Assembly (NCBI GenBank): GCA_023525715.1
Contig: CM042011.1
Location: 57,798,854 to 57,862,853, forward strand
Direction of reading: 5' to 3'
Length of the DNA stretch: 64,000 bases
Origin: Cichorium intybus
Taxonomy: Eukaryota; Streptophyta; Magnoliopsida; Asterales; Asteraceae
A program made the translations under genes and the position numbers. A model generated the notes under the pieces. The model was not told the DNA's origin, made no database searches, and saw only the letters and a list, made by a program, of their open reading frames with translations. Shown piece by piece: positions 59,524-64,000 of the stretch (position 1 is the stretch's first letter; the number at the start of each line of letters is the position of its first letter).

Positions 59524-60695
59524 AGATCAGAAAATGAAAAAAAAATGATTCAAATAAGTCAATATTACTTTATGAGATATTGTTTCAATTTTCATTTTTT
59601 TTTTCAACTTTTGACATATAAGGCAAAAAGTATGTTAATCAAGCTTTAATTGTGTTCTTTTATGAATAGTTATGTTCATGTGTGCAATAAATAGATACCA
59701 ACCATAAAAGCAGTTATGGTTGTTTATGAAAATATATTCATTTGTTCATTTATGAACAATTGTTCATTTATGAACATTTGGTCATCTATTAACAGTAAGT
59801 GCAGTAAGTACAATGTCTAAAAAAGTACAATGTCTAAAAAGAATACAAATGGAAAAAAGTAAATTGTGAAATATAAATAGATACTAAAACTGTGCTTTCT
59901 GTAAGTTGGTTTATAATAATATGTTCATGAATGAACATATGTTCGAATGAACATTTGTTCAAAACATATGTTCATTCATGAACATATACATATGTTCATT
60001 CATGAACATATGTTCATTCATGAACAGTGATTGTAAAAATGTGCATTCTGTGAATACAATGTCAAAACAGAAAAAACAGAACATAGAAATATAGGATATA
60101 CAAGAAATAGAAGCATGATTGAATATATGATCATGTATCAAACACCATGGAAAACTAAAAAGTACAAAAATGTGCATTCTGTAAGTAAAATGTCTAAAAA
60201 CAACATGAAAAATAAAGTACAATGTCTAAAAAGAATGTAAAAAACAGCATGAAAAATAAAATACAATGTCTAAAAAGAATGTAAAGTAAAAACAAAGTAC
60301 AATGTCTATAAATTGGTAAAAGGTAAAGTAAATTGTCAAATAATACCAAAAGGACAAATAATAACCGGTATGTAAGTTGGTTTATGATAATATGTTCATG
60401 AATGAACATATGTTCATGAATGAACATATGTTCATTAATGAACATTTGTTCAGAACATATGTTCATGAACAGTGATTGTAAAAATGTGCATTCTCTAAAT
60501 ACAATGTCAAAACAGCACATGGAAATATAGGATATACAAGAAATAGAAGCATGATTGAATATATGATCATGTATCAAACTCCATGGAAAACTAAAAAGTA
60601 CAAAAGTAGATTGTCTTAACATAATAGGACAGGGAAAGTGCAATGTCTAAACATAATAGATACAAGCATTTCAAAAACTTCTATTTTCCAAATTT
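59524..60695. repeat. Convergent intergenic region with duplicated palindrome blocks
   Basis: No gene. A block beginning GTAAGTTGGTTTAT is present at 59898 and again at about 60373; each copy holds several ATGTTCAT-N-ATGAACAT dyads followed by a conserved stretch ending GGAAAACTAAAAAGTACAAA. ACAATGTCTAAAAAGAATGT is repeated several times between them. Minus-strand ORFs at 59959-60643 are repeat artefacts rich in Met-Phe-Ile-Asn-Glu-His. Confidence 0.8.
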
Positions 60696-63600
60696 TTAAC
60701 GATGACCTTTATCAACTCTTTCAACTCTAATTTTCTTCGCATTCTTGTTGATTTGTTTAACTCTTTCTTTATCCAACTTCGAAAATTCTTCAGATTCCTC
60801 CATCACTTTCGACTTCAAAAGGTTCTCATCAAACATCAAAATTTTGGTTGCATATCTGCGTCTTAACTTCTCCAATTGTCGTTTTTGCTCAGCTGATTCT
60901 TTGACCAAACCACAAGACCATTTACCTCCGCCTGTCCCATCAAAAGTTTCCATGTGACGCATCACAAAAACCCCACAATCAACTTGATTCTCAACTGTTT
61001 TCCATTCAAAATCAAGGATTGTATATTTGAGTTTTTTTATAATCTCAGATTTACTATGCCCCACTATCTCTAAATAACGAGCAAACATGAATTTCTGCAA
61101 AATTTTGTTAACATATATTTCATTAATATTAACAATAGAGTAAAATATATAATAAATTAACATAAATAAGTAACAATGCAATTACCAGAGCGATTGGTGT
61201 CTTGCCATAATAATTTGAAGACCTCCTCTTTGCATTGTCAATTATATAATAGCACGGGTCTTTTAAATCAAAACATAGGATGTAGTAATGCCCCTTTTGG
61301 TGAATAGGGAATATAACCTATAAGATTGACATAATAGATTAAAATAAGATATTGTTCATAAAAACATAAAACAAATAACATAATAGTGTAATCATAAAAT
61401 GAGGATGTTTGATGTTCATAAATGAACATCTATATTCATGTCTGAATAAATGTTCATCAATGAACATGTGTAATACGAAATGGTAATACAGCGTGTAACA
61501 GATGTTCATCAATGAACATTGGTATTCATAAATGAACATATACTTCCACGAATTAATAATAAAATTATGTACAAACTCATACCAAATCCACAGCTCGAAA
61601 ATCTCTTATTTTAGGTTGACGTTTCGTGTCTTCTTCAACACCCTTCAAAAATGCTGTAAAGCTTTTGCTAAAGTCATTTTCATTTTCATGAATAGAATAA
61701 TGCTACAAAAAAGGAGAAAATATCAATATATGATAAATGAAAACCTTTAAACAAAAAATGTAAATTAACTGACCATTGTTCCTATTGAAAAAAAGTAACG
61801 ATAAGGAGACGAGTCTGCTTTCTTCTTGTTATCAACATTTAAATAGTAGCTCCAAAGATCGATTACACTACTATACAACCAACTAGGAGGAAAAAAACTT
61901 TCTAGCACTTGCCTATAACATCGTACACCACTGGATGTTTTGAAGATAGGTTCGCTATTACAAAAAGGAATTAAAATCAGTTAATAAAATCATTTTAACA
62001 ACAAATATTTCAAAAAATTAAAACTTTTACTTACTTAGGGTCCCCCATCAGTGCATATAGTCTATTTGAGACCTTTTCCTCCTCAGATGTAATCTTTGAT
62101 AATAAGGATGTAATTCTTGACACAAATGGTGATCGATGAACCGCAGGAGGTTTGGTATTTCGCTTGATAATAACCTTTTTTTTCAAAACGTCCTCTGTCA
62201 CATTAACTACCTTATCCAAATCAGATCCTAACACTTCTTCAACTATCTTTACGGAATGCAAATCTTCTTTTTCAGTTTCTTCACGTTGAAACTCTTGAGT
62301 AATACAAAGGTCAAACTATGGCATAAGTGATTTTTCAAATGATTTTCCTTTGTTCCAATTATCAAAACTCTTATCAACATCATCCAAGAATCCTTGTGAT
62401 TCAATAAGAACTCCTGGTGTTTGCAAAACTTGATCAGTCTCTACTCCGACAGGTGAGACAACTTCAATTGACTTTTGTTTGGAGTCTTCTTTTTCAAAAT
62501 CATATTTTGAGTCCTTTTGCAAATTAACTTCAAATTCATCTTGAAAATCCTTTAAAAGTGATAATAACTTGTCATTCGTGGGGAAAAGTTCCAAAGCTTT
62601 CACTATTCGACTCTTTGTGTCTAACTTATACTCCTTTAGCCTTTGAAGGCTTTCTGTGAGGTCTTGAAGAATATTCTGTAAAAAAAACAACTTAATAAAT
62701 TAAGACTAAGTAATTAAGTTATGAATACAAGATGATGTTCATAAGTGAACTTAGTTATGCTCGACTATGAATTAAACACATTATAAAAAACAAACAATCT
62801 AAGTAAAAACTAATACCTCAGATTGTTCAGATTCTAACACAACCCCACATTTACCGAATCCCCCCAGAGCATATTCCTTGTCCGACCGCAAACGAATAGT
62901 ATGTACATTCCATGATGATATCGCAGGACGCTTACGTGGGAATGGATAGTCAGGAAAGTTGGTATAATCAAGATAAAGAAGCTGCAATATATAACAATTA
63001 ACAAAGATTAGTAAATGTATTTAATTTAATAATGATGTACCAAATAAATACTAAAAAGTATTGGAAAAATATTACCAATAAAATGGTGATTGGCCCCGAA
63101 AATTTACAATTCGGATCATCCCTTTTCCAACTGTTTTTGCAACTCTGTAGACAACTAAGTATGTAACCACACCAATCAATTTGAGAAATATCAACTTCTC
63201 CTAATATGTAAGGAACAAGGGTGGTTTTGCAAGTTCCACCTGGATAAGTCTCGCAAAGTGAATTCAGAAACATTAACACAAAATCAATCTTGAAAAGTAT
63301 ATCAGCCTCTCCATAAGATAAAATGTGGTTTTGAATGTCGCTCATTTTCATTCTTTTGTTATTGTAAGCTTTCTTCCAACTTCTATACATCGGGTGGTCA
63401 GGAGCACAAGGCTTAACAGAAAAAATGTCAGTACCGCCATTTTTTAATCCAGTCATCTGATGTACTTTATATGCAGTGACTTCAATGTAACCATTTTCAA
63501 GTACAATACGCATGGTTTTTGGATCAAAATGATCAACAATGTAGAATCCTAAATGTCCCGCGAGACCATCTACCTTCATTCCGAGCAATGAACCTAGACC

Positions 63601-63985
63601 CATGTCCCTTACAGCTGCTATTTGGTCATTATTCAAACTCTCAATAACAGAAAAAAGTGGTTTTGGGTTCGTCCTTGCTGATAAGGTATTTTTTGGCACA
63701 ATGACTGTTGTTTTGGGTTTTCTATTTTGCTTTCTGTTATCGATTTTTTTCTTCTTTACATCCTTTAAGTTCACAAGTTTTTTTTCTTCTATCTCTCTCT
63801 TCCTTTTTGATGAACTCTGTGATTTATGTCCTGTATATAACAAAATAAAAGAAAGAAAATATTTATACAATATACAAAATGATAATTTAAACTTGATTAT
63901 CAAAATCATACGAACCTGTGAAGGGGGTCTCAAAATCATCACCCGAAGACTCATCATTTGCTTTCTTTTTAAGATTTGTCTTCAT
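60696..63985 (-). pseudogene. ULP1-like cysteine protease gene, 8 exons
   Basis: Exons in order: 63985-63916, 63830-63076, 62981-62817, 62675-62035, 61954-61774, 61702-61583, 61317-61186 and 61094-60696. All introns are GT-AG; the sum is 2,463 nt, 821 codons with stop. The N-terminal half (exon 2) carries a Val-Arg-Asp-Met-Gly-Leu-Gly-Ser-Leu-Leu segment and a Val-His-Gln-Met-Thr-Gly-Leu segment typical of plant transposon-borne ULP-like proteins. The C-terminal half is a C48-type (ULP1/SUMO-protease fold) domain with His in Gly-His-Tyr-Tyr (61290-61288), Asp in Ile-Ile-Asp-Asn-Ala (61239-61237) and Cys in Val-Asp-Cys-Gly (60977-60975), a complete catalytic triad. A single in-frame TAG at 62318-62316 interrupts exon 4. 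Substrate unknown; SUMO or another ubiquitin-like tag is the family expectation. Confidence 0.85.
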
Positions 63986-64000
63986 TATTTGAAAAACTGT

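Noticed and set aside
59959..60643. Minus-strand ORFs rich in Met-Phe-Ile-Asn-Glu-His
   Set aside because: Translation of the TGAACATATGTTCA palindrome family between genes; no domain.

Overview
This is a eudicot-type plant nuclear window made almost entirely of transposable elements. The evidence is Ty3/Gypsy chromovirus and Athila polyproteins, initiator-tRNA-Met primer sites, a hAT-type MITE, a Mutator-like element with spliced genes and long (AT)n microsatellites. I see no ordinary single-copy host gene and no rRNA or tRNA gene. The species cannot be fixed from the sequence alone.

Layout. Positions 1-2696 are AT-rich flank with a cluster of short palindromes and two doubtful ORFs. One old chromovirus spans 2702-55149: LTRs at 2702-4099 and 53735-55149, target duplication TATAG on both sides, primer site at 4103, gag/protease remnants at 12863-14444, and RT/RNase H/integrase remnants at 51636-53699. 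About 48 kb of later insertions split it. (1) A minus-strand element at 4324-12857 (duplication CTAGT) has similar LTRs but ruined coding sequence. (2) A probable LTR lies at 14445-16160. (3) A 5'-truncated Athila at about 16375-34257 keeps gag, protease and a broken env-like gene but no RT or integrase. It is itself interrupted by a chromovirus at 21746-32515 (duplication TGTGC). (4) A minus-strand element lies at about 34258-51635. It was entered by a solo LTR (36665-38434, duplication CAATC), a hAT MITE (40084-40506, duplication ATCATAAC) and the youngest, nearly intact chromovirus (41560-51303, duplication GCTAA). Nesting is therefore three levels deep.

From about 55553 to the right edge lies a different element, a Mutator-like transposon. 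It carries a five-exon FAR1-like transposase gene (+, 55838-59523) and, tail to tail, an eight-exon ULP1-like cysteine-protease gene (-, 63985-60696). By splice-site inspection both are almost complete: the first has one frame break in an A-tract, the second one in-frame stop. The two long transposase introns and the spaces between genes are packed with a TGAACATATGTTCA palindrome family.

Cross-cutting observation. Several unrelated families here each carry a private short palindrome repeated in their regulatory or leader DNA (GGCGCACTGCGCC, ATAGCGACGCTAT, ATTAGCGCCGCTAAT, GACCGCGTCGCGGTC, TGAACATATGTTCA). Several LTRs also carry rows of small hairpins with different stems and mostly about 5-nt loops. 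I regard these as the most unusual signals in the window.
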